56,260 nt of DNA from Desulfoprunum benzoelyticum (GCF_014201505.1 NZ_JACHEO010000021.1:1-56260); one strand, 5' to 3'. Positions 16,511 through 25,655 are shown, counted from the first letter of the stretch. Translations and numbers: made by a program. Notes: a model not told the origin generated them from the letters alone.

Positions 16511-17692
16511 ATGGCTATTCGCGAAGAAGTATACGGTTATTTCATTCCCAGCGTCACCCTGATCGGCATCGGCGCCGCCAAACAGATCCCGGCCAAGATC
16601 AAGGCCCTCGGCGGCACCAAACCGCTGATCGTTACCGACAAGGGGATCACCGGCGCCGGCATCACCAAACAGATCACCGACCTGCTCGACGAGGCCGGGA
16701 TGAAGTATGTCGTCTACGACGAGACCATCCCCAACCCGACCGACACCAACGTCCACGCCGGCGTCGAAGTATACAAGAAGAACGGCTGCGACAGCCTGAT
16801 CACCCTCGGCGGCGGTTCCTCCCATGACTGCGGCAAGGGCGTCGGTCTGGTGATCGCCAACGGCGGCAAGATCCATGACTTCGAGGGCGTCGACAAATCC
16901 TCCAAGCCCATGCCTCCCTACCTGGCAGTCAACACCACCGCCGGCACCGCCTCGGAGATGACCCGTTTCTGCATCATCACCGACACCTCCCGCCACGTGA
17001 AGATGGCGATCGTCGACTGGCGCGTCACCCCCGGCATCGCCGTCGACGATCCGTTGCTGATGATGGGCATGCCGCCGGCGCTGACCGCCGCCACCGGCAT
17101 GGATGCGCTGACCCACGCGGTGGAGGCCTATGTCTCGACCATCGCCACGCCGATGACCGACTCGGCGGCCGAGAAGGCGATCGAGCTGATCGCCACCCAC
17201 CTCCGGCCGGCGGTGGCCAACGGCAGCGACATCGTCGCCCGCGAAGGCATGTGCTACGCCCAGTATCTCGCCGGCATGGCGTTCAACAACGCCAGCCTCG
17301 GTCATGTCCATGCGATGGCCCACCAGCTCGGCGGCTTCTATGACCTGCCGCACGGCGAGTGCAACGCCATCCTGCTGCCCCATGTCTGCCGCTTCAACCT
17401 GATCGCGAAGATGGAGCGCTTCGTCAAGATCGCCAGACTGATGGGTGAAAACGTCGACGGTCTCTCCCCCCGCGATGCGGCCGAACTGGCGCTGAAGGCG
17501 ATCCAGAAGCTGTCGACCGATATCGGTATCCCCGCCGGTCTGGTCGAGCTCGGCAAGCGCTACGGCAAGGACGTCAAGGAGGCGGATATCGCCACGATGA
17601 CCGGCAATGCCCAGAAGGACGCCTGCGGTCTGACCAACCCGCGCTGTCCGAAGGACGCCGATGTCATGGCGATCTACAAGGCAGCCCTGTAA
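16511..17692 (+). CDS. Iron-containing alcohol dehydrogenase (second copy, sigma-54 driven)
   Basis: A 393-residue Fe-type alcohol dehydrogenase of the 1,3-propanediol/ethanol dehydrogenase type. GGGSSHDCGKG, NTTAGTASEMTRFC, MDALTHAVEAYVS and HVHAMAHQLGGFYDLPHG carry the nucleotide-binding and metal-ligand residues. A strong CGGAGG ribosome-binding site precedes the ATG. The gene has its own consensus sigma-54 promoter and its own strong terminator, so it is a single, probably highly induced unit. With the AOR gene behind it, it should convert a primary alcohol to the aldehyde that AOR oxidises. It is clearly related to, but diverged from, the Fe-ADH at the head of the locus. Confidence 0.95.
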   Translation: MAIREEVYGYFIPSVTLIGIGAAKQIPAKIKALGGTKPLIVTDKGITGAGITKQITDLLDEAGMKYVVYDETIPNPTDTNVHAGVEVYKKNGCDSLITLGGGSSHDCGKGVGLVIANGGKIHDFEGVDKSSKPMPPYLAVNTTAGTASEMTRFCIITDTSRHVKMAIVDWRVTPGIAVDDPLLMMGMPPALTAATGMDALTHAVEAYVSTIATPMTDSAAEKAIELIATHLRPAVANGSDIVAREGMCYAQYLAGMAFNNASLGHVHAMAHQLGGFYDLPHGECNAILLPHVCRFNLIAKMERFVKIARLMGENVDGLSPRDAAELALKAIQKLSTDIGIPAGLVELGKRYGKDVKEADIATMTGNAQKDACGLTNPRCPKDADVMAIYKAAL

Positions 17693-17712
17693 TATGTAAT
17701 GCGGCGCTGCCG

Positions 17713-17755
17713 CGGTGCCGGAGCATGGTTGACGTGCTCCGGCACCGGCGTTTTT
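17713..17755 (+). terminator. Rho-independent terminator after the second Fe-ADH
   Basis: CGGTGCCGGAGCA pairs with TGCTCCGGCACCG across a 9-nt loop (13-bp stem), followed by GCG and five T. Confidence 0.9.
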
Positions 17756-17824
17756 ACGGCCCGGATGTGTTGCCCACCCGCCGCGGCAAACCGACCCGGA
17801 CACCACGAGGCGACGACGGTCGCC

Positions 17825-17840
17825 TGGAAACATCCCCGCT
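17825..17840 (+). promoter_or_regulatory. Weak candidate sigma-54 promoter before AOR
   Basis: TGG-AAACATCCCC-GCT keeps the invariant GG and GC with 10-nt spacing but lacks the CAC and TTG parts of the consensus. It lies 32 bp before the AOR start codon, so a transcript from it would leave a very short leader. Low confidence. Confidence 0.2.
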
Positions 17841-17871
17841 GAGGGTTATCTATTTATTGAGGAATACAAGA

Positions 17872-19599
17872 ATGGCCGACAAAATTTTTCGTGTCAACAT
17901 GACCGATCTGAGCGCCGCGGTCGAGAAGGTTCCGGCAACCTGGATGGGCCTTGGCGGTCGGGGATTGACGTCCACCGTGATTGCCGCCGAAGTCGAACCG
18001 ACCTGCCACCCCCTCGGGGCCGGCAACAAGCTGGTGATCGCCCCGGGCCTGCTCTCCGGCACCCAGGCCGCCAACTCCGGTCGCCTGTCCTGCGGCGCCA
18101 AGAGCCCGCTCACCGGCACCATCAAGGAGGCCAACTCCGGCGGCACCGCCGCCCAGATGCTGGCCAGACTGGGGGTCAAGGCCCTGATCATCGAAGGCAT
18201 ACCGCAGCCGGACAGCTGGTACGGGCTGCATGTGACTGCTGCCGGGGTGACGATCACCACCGAGACCGAACTGATCGGGCTGGGCAACTACGAGGTCATC
18301 GAGAGGCTGAACGCCAGGCTCGGCGACAAAATCGGGGTCATCTCCATCGGCCCGGCCGGGGAGATGCGGATGACCGCCGCCAACATTTCGATCAAGGATC
18401 CGGGTTCGCGGATCCGCTCCAGCGGCCGTGGCGGCCTCGGGGCGGTGATGGGTTCGAAGGGAATCAAGTTCATCACCATCGAGGCCAGCGAGGCCAAGGT
18501 CGAGATCGCCCGGCCCGAGGATTTCCTTGGCGCCAGCCGGGCCTTCGCCAAGGCCCTGATCGACAACCCCATCAGCCAGGCGCTGGGGCAGTACGGCACC
18601 AACGTCCTGGTCAATATTATCAACGAGGCCGGCGGCCTGCCGACCCGCAACTTCACCGCCGGTCAGTTCGCCGGCCACGAGAAGATCTCCGGCGAGACCA
18701 TGCACGACACCATCGTCGCCCGCGGCGGCAAGCCGAAGCACAACTGCCATCCGGGGTGCGTGATCAACTGCTCGCAGATTTACAACGGCAAGGACAAGAA
18801 ATATCTGACCTCGGGCTTTGAGTACGAGTCGATCTGGGCGATGGGGGCCGACTGCTGCGTCGACGATCTCGACCATATCGCCGAGGCCGACCACATCATG
18901 GACGATCTCGGCCTCGACACCATCGAGACCTCGGTGGCCTTCGGGGTGGCGATGGAGGCCGGGGTGCTGCCGTTCGGCGACGGCGCCGAGGTCTGCCGGA
19001 TGCTGCGCGAGGAGGTCGGCCGGGGCACCGGCATCGGCCGGATCATCGGCGGCGGCGCCGGCTCTGTCGGCCGGGCCTTCGGGGTCACCCGGGTGCCGAC
19101 CGTCAAGAACCAGGCGATCCCCGCGTACGATCCCCGGGCGATCAAGGGCATCGGCATCACCTACGCCACATCGACCCAGGGCGCCGATCATACCATGGGC
19201 TACACCATCGCCACCAACATCCTCGGGGTCGGCGGCAAGCTCGATCCGCTCAGCAACGAGGGCCAGGTCGAGCTGTCGCGCAATCTGCAGATCGCCACCG
19301 CCGCCATCGACTCGACCGGGATGTGCCTGTTCATCGCCTTTGCCGCCCTTGATGACGCCAACTGCCTGCCGGCGCTGATCGACATGATCAACGCCCGGTT
19401 CGGCATCGCCCTGACGGCCGACGACGTCACCAACCTCGGCAAGACCATCCTCAAGACCGAGCGGGCCTTCAACCTGGCCGCCGGTTTCACCAGCCAGGAC
19501 GACCGGCTGCCGGAATTCTTCCGGACCGAGCCGATCGCCCCCCACAACGTGGTCTGGGATATCGACAACGCCGCCATCGATTCGTTCTGGGAATTCTGA
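17872..19599 (+). CDS. aor: Tungsten-type aldehyde:ferredoxin oxidoreductase
   Basis: A 575-residue AOR-family enzyme that oxidises aldehydes to carboxylic acids with ferredoxin as acceptor, using a tungsto-bispterin and a 4Fe-4S cluster. The cluster ligands are visible as C292-x3-C296-x3-C300 (NCHPGCVINC) plus C485 in DSTGMCLF. GGRGL near the N-terminus and TQGADHT (436-441) are pterin-binding landmarks. The start has GAGG 8 nt upstream. The gene lies behind the terminator of the sigma-54-driven Fe-ADH, so it is transcribed by read-through or its own promoter. Functionally it completes alcohol to acid oxidation, or the reverse. No MoaD-like partner or ferredoxin subunit is adjacent. Confidence 0.93.
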   Translation: MADKIFRVNMTDLSAAVEKVPATWMGLGGRGLTSTVIAAEVEPTCHPLGAGNKLVIAPGLLSGTQAANSGRLSCGAKSPLTGTIKEANSGGTAAQMLARLGVKALIIEGIPQPDSWYGLHVTAAGVTITTETELIGLGNYEVIERLNARLGDKIGVISIGPAGEMRMTAANISIKDPGSRIRSSGRGGLGAVMGSKGIKFITIEASEAKVEIARPEDFLGASRAFAKALIDNPISQALGQYGTNVLVNIINEAGGLPTRNFTAGQFAGHEKISGETMHDTIVARGGKPKHNCHPGCVINCSQIYNGKDKKYLTSGFEYESIWAMGADCCVDDLDHIAEADHIMDDLGLDTIETSVAFGVAMEAGVLPFGDGAEVCRMLREEVGRGTGIGRIIGGGAGSVGRAFGVTRVPTVKNQAIPAYDPRAIKGIGITYATSTQGADHTMGYTIATNILGVGGKLDPLSNEGQVELSRNLQIATAAIDSTGMCLFIAFAALDDANCLPALIDMINARFGIALTADDVTNLGKTILKTERAFNLAAGFTSQDDRLPEFFRTEPIAPHNVVWDIDNAAIDSFWEF

Positions 19600-19743
19600 T
19601 TGCGGGCAACGGAACAGGCGTCGGTCCGCGATGATTTTTCCGGGTGGTATCGGGGAAGGGTTATCGCGGCGACGTTGAGACCGTCGTCCCCCTGCCGTTG
19701 TCAGCGCCTTTTCAACCGGGCGCTGCAACAGCGGGGGCGCGGT

Positions 19744-20211
19744 TCAGATGATCAGATAGGTGCCGGTGCCGGCGGCGATCAGCAGGTTCTTGTCGTTCGT
19801 CAATTCGGTTCGGACGACCGTCACCTTGTTGCCCCGGCGCAGCACCGAACCCGAGGCGATGAAATACTCGCCTTCTCCCCGTCGCAGGTAGTCGACCCGC
19901 ATATCGATAGTGCTGGCCCGGGCAAAGCGTTTGGTCAGTTCATCGAGCGGCATCGCTCCCAGATGCGTCATCAACTCGGCGAAGGCGATGAGGCCGCCGG
20001 TCAGATCGAGGACCGCCGAGATGACGCCGCCGTGGAGAATCCGGCGGGCGAAGTTGCCGATCAACTCCTCCCGCATATCGATCCTGACCCGGACATCGTC
20101 GGGAGTCAGGTTGACGATGCGGATGCCGAGCAGACGGTGAAAGGGCATCTGCTTTTCGTAGATTTGCCCCAGCATGTTCAGCATGTCCTGCAGGTCCATA
20201 GTGTTTTCCAT
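19744..20211 (-). CDS. Hot-dog fold thioesterase-like protein
   Basis: A 155-residue protein of the PaaI/YiiD C-terminal-like thioesterase group: MPFHRLLGIRIVNL, then the core ILHGGVISAVLDLTGGLIAF and a final DKNLLIAAGTGTYLI strand. The HGG motif followed by an acidic residue in the central helix is typical of 4HBT-type enzymes. The start at MENTMDL is chosen for the GGAGAAAAG upstream; an upstream in-frame Met is less likely. It follows the universal stress protein gene on the same strand with a 71-bp gap. Substrate unknown, presumably an acyl-CoA. Confidence 0.8.
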   Translation of the reverse strand: MENTMDLQDMLNMLGQIYEKQMPFHRLLGIRIVNLTPDDVRVRIDMREELIGNFARRILHGGVISAVLDLTGGLIAFAELMTHLGAMPLDELTKRFARASTIDMRVDYLRRGEGEYFIASGSVLRRGNKVTVVRTELTNDKNLLIAAGTGTYLII

Positions 20212-20282
20212 CTTTCTCTTTTCTCCAGGCTGCGATGATGACCGGCGGGTCAACCGGTTGGCAATGATTTCCGGGTTCGGCT

Positions 20283-20699
20283 CTAGCGGACGACCAGGAC
20301 CGAGCAGGGGGCCGTCTGCAGTACGCGGTGGGTGACGCTGCCGACGATCAGGCTCGCAAGGTTGCTCAGGCCGCGCGACCCCATGACGATCAGGTCGCAG
20401 CCCTCGATTTCGGCGATGTCGGTGATTCTTGTAGCCGCCGGTTCTTCCATGATCCGTTCTTCGAAGGGAATATTCTCGGCTGCGAGGCGCTGCAGGAACG
20501 GGGTCACGACTTTTTCGCTCTCATCCAGGATCTTGGCGATTTCGTTGTTGCGATACGGCTCGCCGAGGATTGTCGGGAATTTTTCGTGGCAGTAGACGAA
20601 GAGAATCGTCGCGTCCATCATCCTGGCATATTCGACGGCCGTATCGAGCACTTTCGCCGAGTGGTCGGAACCATCGATCGCCAGGACTATTTTTTTCAT
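20283..20699 (-). CDS. Universal stress protein (UspA family)
   Basis: A 138-residue UspA-fold protein. The ATP-binding signature G-x2-G-x9-G-S is complete near the C-terminus (GSRGLSNLASLIVGS), and the N-terminal KKIVLAIDGSDHSAKVL strand is typical, so it is probably the ATP-binding type. GGAG precedes the ATG. It is downstream of the NarL-type regulator on the same strand with about 150 bp between. A stress or energy-state role is known for the family; the specific one is not readable. Confidence 0.92.
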   Translation of the reverse strand: MKKIVLAIDGSDHSAKVLDTAVEYARMMDATILFVYCHEKFPTILGEPYRNNEIAKILDESEKVVTPFLQRLAAENIPFEERIMEEPAATRITDIAEIEGCDLIVMGSRGLSNLASLIVGSVTHRVLQTAPCSVLVVR

Positions 20700-20852
20700 C
20701 GCATCGCTCCATAGGGTTGAAAAGCCGGGACGTTGGACGGGGAACCCGGGTTGCGGGATGGTTGCTCCCGAACCGGATTGTAGCAGAAGGGCACGGTCTT
20801 CTCAATCTCCCGTGTCGGAACAGGGACGTTTGGCGCCGCTCCTGCCCGCCGG

Positions 20853-21515
20853 CTACTGCATGATCTTGTTCGACCAGTGGACCGCGAACTTGACCAGCCC
20901 GGTGAAGTGCTTCAGTTTCAGCTTTTCCTTGAGATTTTCGCGGTAGGTGCCGATGGTCTTGATGCTGAGGTGGAGGCGGTCGGCGATCTCCTTGGTCGAG
21001 CAGCCCTCGCCGATCAGGCGCAGGACCTCGAGCTCGCGGTTGGTGAGGATGTCGAGGGGCGACCGGCTGTCGGCGGCGTGCTGCGAGGTCAGCCGTTTGA
21101 ACACCTTTTCCTTGACGGAGATGCTGGCGTAGATGTCGCCGCCGAGGATGTGGCGGATCGCCTCGACGACCTTGTGGATCGCCTCCTGCTTCATGATGTA
21201 GCCGCTGGCGCCGGCCATCAGCGCCCGCTCGGCGTAGAGCGATTCGTCGTACATCGACAGCACCAGCGTCGGCAGGCCCTCGTGGGATTTTTTGATCTCC
21301 TGGACGAGTTCGATGCCGTTGCCGTCCTTCAGGGAGATGTCGACCACCACCAGGTCCGGTTTGAGTTCGTCGATCGCCGCGCAGGCCATCTTCATCGATT
21401 CGACGCTGCCGCAGACCTCGAGATCCTCCTCCTTGTTGATCAACTCGCTCATGCCGAGACAGAAGATCGGGTGGTCGTCGATGATCAGAATCCTGCTTTT
21501 CTTGCGCGGAGGCAT
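20853..21515 (-). CDS. NarL/FixJ-family response regulator
   Basis: A 220-residue two-domain regulator: receiver domain with IIDDHP acidic pocket and phospho-acceptor Asp in VVVDISLKDG, and a LuxR-type HTH (LTNRELEVLRLIGEGCSTKE, then RLHLSIKTIGTYRENL). GAGGAG lies before the ATG. It starts 8 bp after the stop of the Cache-domain histidine kinase, so the two are a cognate pair in one operon. Targets are unknown; the universal stress protein downstream is an obvious candidate. Confidence 0.95.
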   Translation of the reverse strand: MPPRKKSRILIIDDHPIFCLGMSELINKEEDLEVCGSVESMKMACAAIDELKPDLVVVDISLKDGNGIELVQEIKKSHEGLPTLVLSMYDESLYAERALMAGASGYIMKQEAIHKVVEAIRHILGGDIYASISVKEKVFKRLTSQHAADSRSPLDILTNRELEVLRLIGEGCSTKEIADRLHLSIKTIGTYRENLKEKLKLKHFTGLVKFAVHWSNKIMQ

Positions 21516-21523
21516 CGTGCTCC

Positions 21524-23728
21524 TCAGCCTTTGATGTTGTCGGGTTTGTCTTCCGGGGTCTTCATGACGACATGGATGGTCGTTCCGGCATCTTTGGCGC
21601 TGGTGATCTCCAGGAAGGCGCCGATGGCCAGCACCCGGTATTTCATCAGCTGCATGCCGATGCCGATGCCGCCCTGGCGCTCGCCGATCCCCCGGCCGTT
21701 ATCGGTGATCCGCAGGTGGATGTAGCCCTCCTCCCTGGTCAGCGAGATGGTGATGGTCGTGGCGGCGGCATGCTTCACTGCATTGTTCACTGCTTCTTGT
21801 ACGATATAATAGAGGTGTGTCGCAAGGGTGTTGTTGGAAAAGGTCAGAGATTCGTCGCCGTTGAAGGTGCAGCGGATGTTGGCCGTCATCCGGGTGTGGT
21901 CGGCGATTTCGTTCAGCGCCGACTGCAGGCCATAGGAGACCAGGTGGACGGGGCACAGTCCCCGGGCCAGGCCGCGGGCCTTGGCGGTGGCCTCGTCGAT
22001 CAGCTCGATGATCTTTTCCGCCAGGAAGGCGGCCTTGCCGTTTTCGGCACTGATCGTCGCCTGCAGCGCCGAGGCCAGGCCGCCGATGCCGATCAGGTGC
22101 GGGCACAGATCGTCATGGAGGTCCTGGCCGATGGTCTGGCGGATATTGTCGCCGATATCCATCAGGAGGTTGGTCAGCCGCTTTGTTTCGGTGACGTCAC
22201 GGAGGATGATGACGCTGCCGGCCGGATTCCCGCTATGGTCCTGGAAGGCGGCGCCGCTGATGCTGACGGAGCGGATGTCGCCGGATTTGGTATAGCGCTT
22301 GGTCTCGGTGGCCGGCAGGATCCCGCCGTTCTTGATGGTGTTGATCATCACGAAGGTCTCCGGCCAGTTTTCCTCCGGCACGAAGTGGTCCATCCGCCGG
22401 CTCAGGCACTCCTCCAGGTGCCAGCCGAAGACCGATTCGAAAGCGTGGTTGAAATAGGTCACCTTGCCGTCCATGTCGTAGATGACGATCGGATCGGCAG
22501 CCGATTCCATCACCGAACGGTAGCGCTGCTCGCTTTCGCGCATGCTGTTTTCGGCCTCCTGACGAACCGCGATCTGTTCTTTCAGGTTGTTGCTGTAGTC
22601 GGCGAGCTGTTTCATGAAACGGTTGAAGTAGCCGGCGAGCTGGCCGATCTCGTCGGTTGCGGCCGTCGTCATCCGCTGGCTGAAATCGCCGCGGCTGGCG
22701 TTCTCGAAATGGTTCATCAACCGCTGCAGGGGGTTGGTGATCGAGTTGCCGATCTGCACGGTCAGCGTCAGGATCAGGATCATCGTGATGACGAAGGTCG
22801 CCAGGGTCAGACTGCCGATGATCTTCAGCGGTTCGAAGAATTCGTCGTGGTAGCTGGTGGCGCCGACGATCCAGTCATAATCCTTGACATAGGTGAAGAT
22901 GCAGAGCTTGTCGCGGGCCCTGGTTTCGCCGGGGTTCTTCCACGGATAGACGATCTGGCCGTTCTGTTTCTTAAGGATCGTCGCCAGGGCCTCGTTGGAC
23001 ACCCCGGCGAGGGTGAGGATGTTGGCGCCCTCGAGCTTCGGATGGATGATCGCCTTGCCCTTGCCGTCAATGATGAAGGCGTAGCCGGTCCGGCCGAACT
23101 GGAGGTCGAGGACGCTCTTCTTGAAATCGTCGACATTGACCAGTCCCTTGAATTCCTCGCGGTAGGCGGAAACCGAGATGATCCAGTCCCAGGGCGCGAA
23201 GTGGGCCATGTACAAGGCCTTCGGTCGGGCCGCCGGGTCGTCGGGATTTTTCCAGTCGTATTCGAGATAGCCGCGTTTCTTCGTCTGCAGGTCGCGGACA
23301 AAGGAATACTCCGAGACATCGCTGCCCAGCACCGCCTTCTGCGGATGAACGACGACGATGCCGTTGCCGTCGACGGTGTAGATGTATCCCGACGTGCCGA
23401 TGGTCTGGCTGAGGAGGATGGCGGCGGCCTGTTCCTTTGCCGCCGCCTCGCTCAGCAGTCCCTGTTGCTGAGCGCGATGGAAGCTGTCGATGATCTGGAG
23501 GTTTTTTTCGGCGATGCCGCGCAGGTAGTTCTTGATCGAGGCGGTGGCGGCGTTGCCCACCAGGTTGTTGATCGAGGTCGTGGTGTTATGCAGTTCGCTC
23601 TCGATGTTGGTCGAGATGGTGTCGCGAACGATGACATAGATGGTGGCAAAGGCGATGGACAGCGACAGGGTGAAGAGCAGCGCGTAGGAGTAGAGGAGCT
23701 TGTTCCGAATCCGTGTGCCAGCCAACAT
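21524..23728 (-). CDS. Membrane sensor histidine kinase (Cache, HAMP, PAS, HisKA_3)
   Basis: A 734-residue kinase. TM1 about 13-33; periplasmic region to about 300 with two related Cache modules (SGYIYTVDGNGIVVVHP and TGYAFIIDGKGKAIIHP, each followed by a DW-I-x-x-x-S/T-Y motif); TM2 about 305-325; HAMP; coiled coil; PAS (about 395-515); HisKA_3 with phospho-acceptor His in IGQDLHDDLCPH; and HATPase_c (DNGRGIGERQGGIGIGMQLM). AAGGAGG precedes the start. Cache domains bind small metabolites, often carboxylates or amino acids, so it probably senses an external organic acid. Its cognate NarL-type regulator follows immediately. Confidence 0.94.
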   Translation of the reverse strand: MLAGTRIRNKLLYSYALLFTLSLSIAFATIYVIVRDTISTNIESELHNTTTSINNLVGNAATASIKNYLRGIAEKNLQIIDSFHRAQQQGLLSEAAAKEQAAAILLSQTIGTSGYIYTVDGNGIVVVHPQKAVLGSDVSEYSFVRDLQTKKRGYLEYDWKNPDDPAARPKALYMAHFAPWDWIISVSAYREEFKGLVNVDDFKKSVLDLQFGRTGYAFIIDGKGKAIIHPKLEGANILTLAGVSNEALATILKKQNGQIVYPWKNPGETRARDKLCIFTYVKDYDWIVGATSYHDEFFEPLKIIGSLTLATFVITMILILTLTVQIGNSITNPLQRLMNHFENASRGDFSQRMTTAATDEIGQLAGYFNRFMKQLADYSNNLKEQIAVRQEAENSMRESEQRYRSVMESAADPIVIYDMDGKVTYFNHAFESVFGWHLEECLSRRMDHFVPEENWPETFVMINTIKNGGILPATETKRYTKSGDIRSVSISGAAFQDHSGNPAGSVIILRDVTETKRLTNLLMDIGDNIRQTIGQDLHDDLCPHLIGIGGLASALQATISAENGKAAFLAEKIIELIDEATAKARGLARGLCPVHLVSYGLQSALNEIADHTRMTANIRCTFNGDESLTFSNNTLATHLYYIVQEAVNNAVKHAAATTITISLTREEGYIHLRITDNGRGIGERQGGIGIGMQLMKYRVLAIGAFLEITSAKDAGTTIHVVMKTPEDKPDNIKG

Positions 23729-24060
23729 ATGCCCATCCTCCTTTGCCGGGGGGTGATTCTCCCGCGACCGGCCAGGCGCCGGCGCTCGTCAGGGGCCGCA
23801 GACGCCGGACCGATCTCCTGCGAACGCGGCACTCCTCTCTGTACCAGAAATAGTTGAACCGGGAAAGCATCGATCGTCCCCCGCCTTCATGGCCGGCCCG
23901 GGCCTGCAGGGCTGGAGGGGAAGACGGGAGCCGCAGGGGGATTGCGGCGGCGGGAGAGGGAAAAGAATGAAGGGTCCAGGCCTGCCGGGCGCAGTCCGGG
24001 CAGGTGGACACGACATGGAGCGAGGAGTACCGGCGCAGCCCTTTCCCTTCATTTCCCTTA
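23729..24060. other. Intergenic region, no gene seen
   Basis: About 330 bp of GC-rich DNA between the sensor kinase start and the CoA-transferase terminator. Open frames here have no ribosome-binding site or recognisable product. It presumably holds the kinase promoter. Confidence 0.4.
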
Positions 24061-24111
24061 AAGACCCGCGGCGCCTCGGAGGTGGGAGGCGCCGGGATGG
24101 AAGCGGGTCTT
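24061..24111 (-). terminator. Terminator of the CoA-transferase gene
   Basis: A long hairpin whose outer arms (AAGACCCGC and GCGGGTCTT) and inner arms (GGCGCCTC and GAGGCGCC) are separated by a 9-nt bulge. In the minus direction it is followed by TTTAAGG. The outer arm overlaps the stop codon of the gene. Confidence 0.65.
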
Positions 24112-25435
24112 ACATCTGGATGTTCATCATCTTGGCCTTCTCGGTCAGCTCCTCGCGGAATTCCGGGTGGGCGATCGAGACCAGGGCCTTGGCCCGTTCC
24201 CAGGTCGATTTGCCCTTGAGGTTGACGATGCCGTACTCGGTGACGACGTAGTTGACAAAGACCCGGGGCAGGGTCGTGATCGTGCCCGGTTCGAGGAAGG
24301 GCCGGATGCGCGAGTGCCTGGTGCCGTTCTTGTCGACCACCGATGAGGTGAGGCAGATCAAGGCCTTGCCGCCGCGGGAATGGTAGCAGCCATAGGTGTA
24401 GTCGAACTGGCCGCCGGTGCCGGAGATATGGCGGGTGCCGCTCGACTCCGACGACACCTGGCCGAAGAGGTCGATCTCCAGGGCGTTGTTGATGGCGATG
24501 GCCCGGTCGTTGGCCGAGATCTTCTCCAGGCTGTTGGTATAGTTGACCGGGTAGCTGCTGCAGGACGGATTGTGATGCAGGAAATCGTAGGTTTTCTTCG
24601 AGCCGAGGGCGAAGGTGTAGACCATCTTGCCGATATCGTTCTTCTTCTTGCTGTTGTCGATGCAACCGGCCTCGTAGATGTCGACGAAGCTGTCGCACAG
24701 CATTTCGGTGTGAACGCCGAGGTTGCGCAGATTGGACTTGGCGATCAGTTTGCCGATGGCGTTGGGCATCGCCCCGATACCGAGCTGCAGGCAGGAGCCG
24801 TTCTCGATCTGGGAGACGACGATTTCGGCGATCTGCTCATCGGTCGCGGAGATTTTCGGCTCCGGCAGGCAGAACATCTCCTCGTTGTCGCTCTCGACGA
24901 CGGCGTCGACCTCGGAGATGTGAATCCGCTCCTCGTAACCGCCGTAGCAGTAGGGCATGTTCTCGTTGACCTCGACGATGATCTTTTTCGCCGCCCGGAT
25001 CTGGGCCCAGGTGAAGGAGTTGGAGACGCCGAAGTTGAAGAAGCCGTTGCTGTCCATCGGAGTCGTGCGGAGCAGCATGACATCGGTGGTGATATCCTGA
25101 TTGTCGTAGTAACCGGGACCTTCGTGATAACACAGCGGGATGTAGTTGCAGACCTTCTGGTCGTGGAGTTTGCGATCGGCGCCGGTGAAATGCCAGCTGT
25201 TGTAAGAGAAGCTCCTCCCCTCCGGATCGGCCTTGGCTACCGCTGCCAGACCGGGAAAGCCGAGGGAGCGGACCTTGACGTTTTCAACCTCGCCGACCCG
25301 CTGGGCCAGGGCCTTGTCGAGGGTGATGGGCGTGCTGAGAAAACAGGCATAGTCCACCCAGTCGTTGGATTGGATCATCTGGACTGCGTCGCTGGGCGAC
25401 ATCAACTTGCTATTGAGCTGGCTTGTGTATTTCAC
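24110..25435 (-). CDS. Acetyl-CoA hydrolase/transferase family CoA-transferase
   Basis: A 441-residue family I CoA-transferase related to acetate:succinyl-, 4-hydroxybutyrate- or butyrate:acetyl-CoA transferases. LQLGIGAMPNAIG and SSGTRHISGTGGQFDYTYG are family landmarks, with VEVNENMPYCYG and FNFGVSNSF in between. The start is taken as GTG (MKYTSQLNSK) because AAGGAG lies 6 nt before it; the open frame runs over 100 codons further 5' with no site. It would exchange CoA between acyl-CoA and free acid, fitting the acid-forming AOR and the acyl-CoA genes elsewhere in the window. Substrate pair not determinable. Confidence 0.9.
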   Translation of the reverse strand: MKYTSQLNSKLMSPSDAVQMIQSNDWVDYACFLSTPITLDKALAQRVGEVENVKVRSLGFPGLAAVAKADPEGRSFSYNSWHFTGADRKLHDQKVCNYIPLCYHEGPGYYDNQDITTDVMLLRTTPMDSNGFFNFGVSNSFTWAQIRAAKKIIVEVNENMPYCYGGYEERIHISEVDAVVESDNEEMFCLPEPKISATDEQIAEIVVSQIENGSCLQLGIGAMPNAIGKLIAKSNLRNLGVHTEMLCDSFVDIYEAGCIDNSKKKNDIGKMVYTFALGSKKTYDFLHHNPSCSSYPVNYTNSLEKISANDRAIAINNALEIDLFGQVSSESSGTRHISGTGGQFDYTYGCYHSRGGKALICLTSSVVDKNGTRHSRIRPFLEPGTITTLPRVFVNYVVTEYGIVNLKGKSTWERAKALVSIAHPEFREELTEKAKMMNIQM

Positions 25436-25582
25436 TGTGATCTCCTTGGGCGTGGAATGATCTTCGTTACCGGCTGCCATCGGCTGACAGGGGGAATCTC
25501 TTCTTGTTCGGAAATATAGATGATGGCGCCGGTTGATCGCAATCGGCTGGAAGCTGAATTTGATCTGCGGGTTTTTCCGAAA

Positions 25583-25594
25583 GGGACTAGGTTC
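25583..25594. repeat. Second copy of the GGGACTAGGTTC motif
   Basis: Identical 12-mer to that in the palindrome at 3948. Here the right arm is degenerate (GCGCCTACC), as expected of a decaying palindromic element. Confidence 0.4.
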
Positions 25595-25630
25595 TGCGCC
25601 TACCGGGGGACGGGGAGAGCGGGATGTGGT

Positions 25631-25651
25631 CCGGCGGATCAGGACCGCCGG
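25631..25651. other. Hairpin CCGGCGG/CCGCCGG
   Basis: Perfect 7-bp stem with a 7-nt loop, next to the glyA terminator and further downstream in the glyA direction. Possibly a back-up terminator. Confidence 0.35.
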
Positions 25652-25655
25652 TTGC

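Noticed and set aside
17854..19728. 624-codon open frame antisense to AOR
   Set aside because: It mirrors the GC-rich AOR gene, has no ribosome-binding site and repetitive Gly/Asp/Arg-rich composition; AOR carries all cofactor residues.
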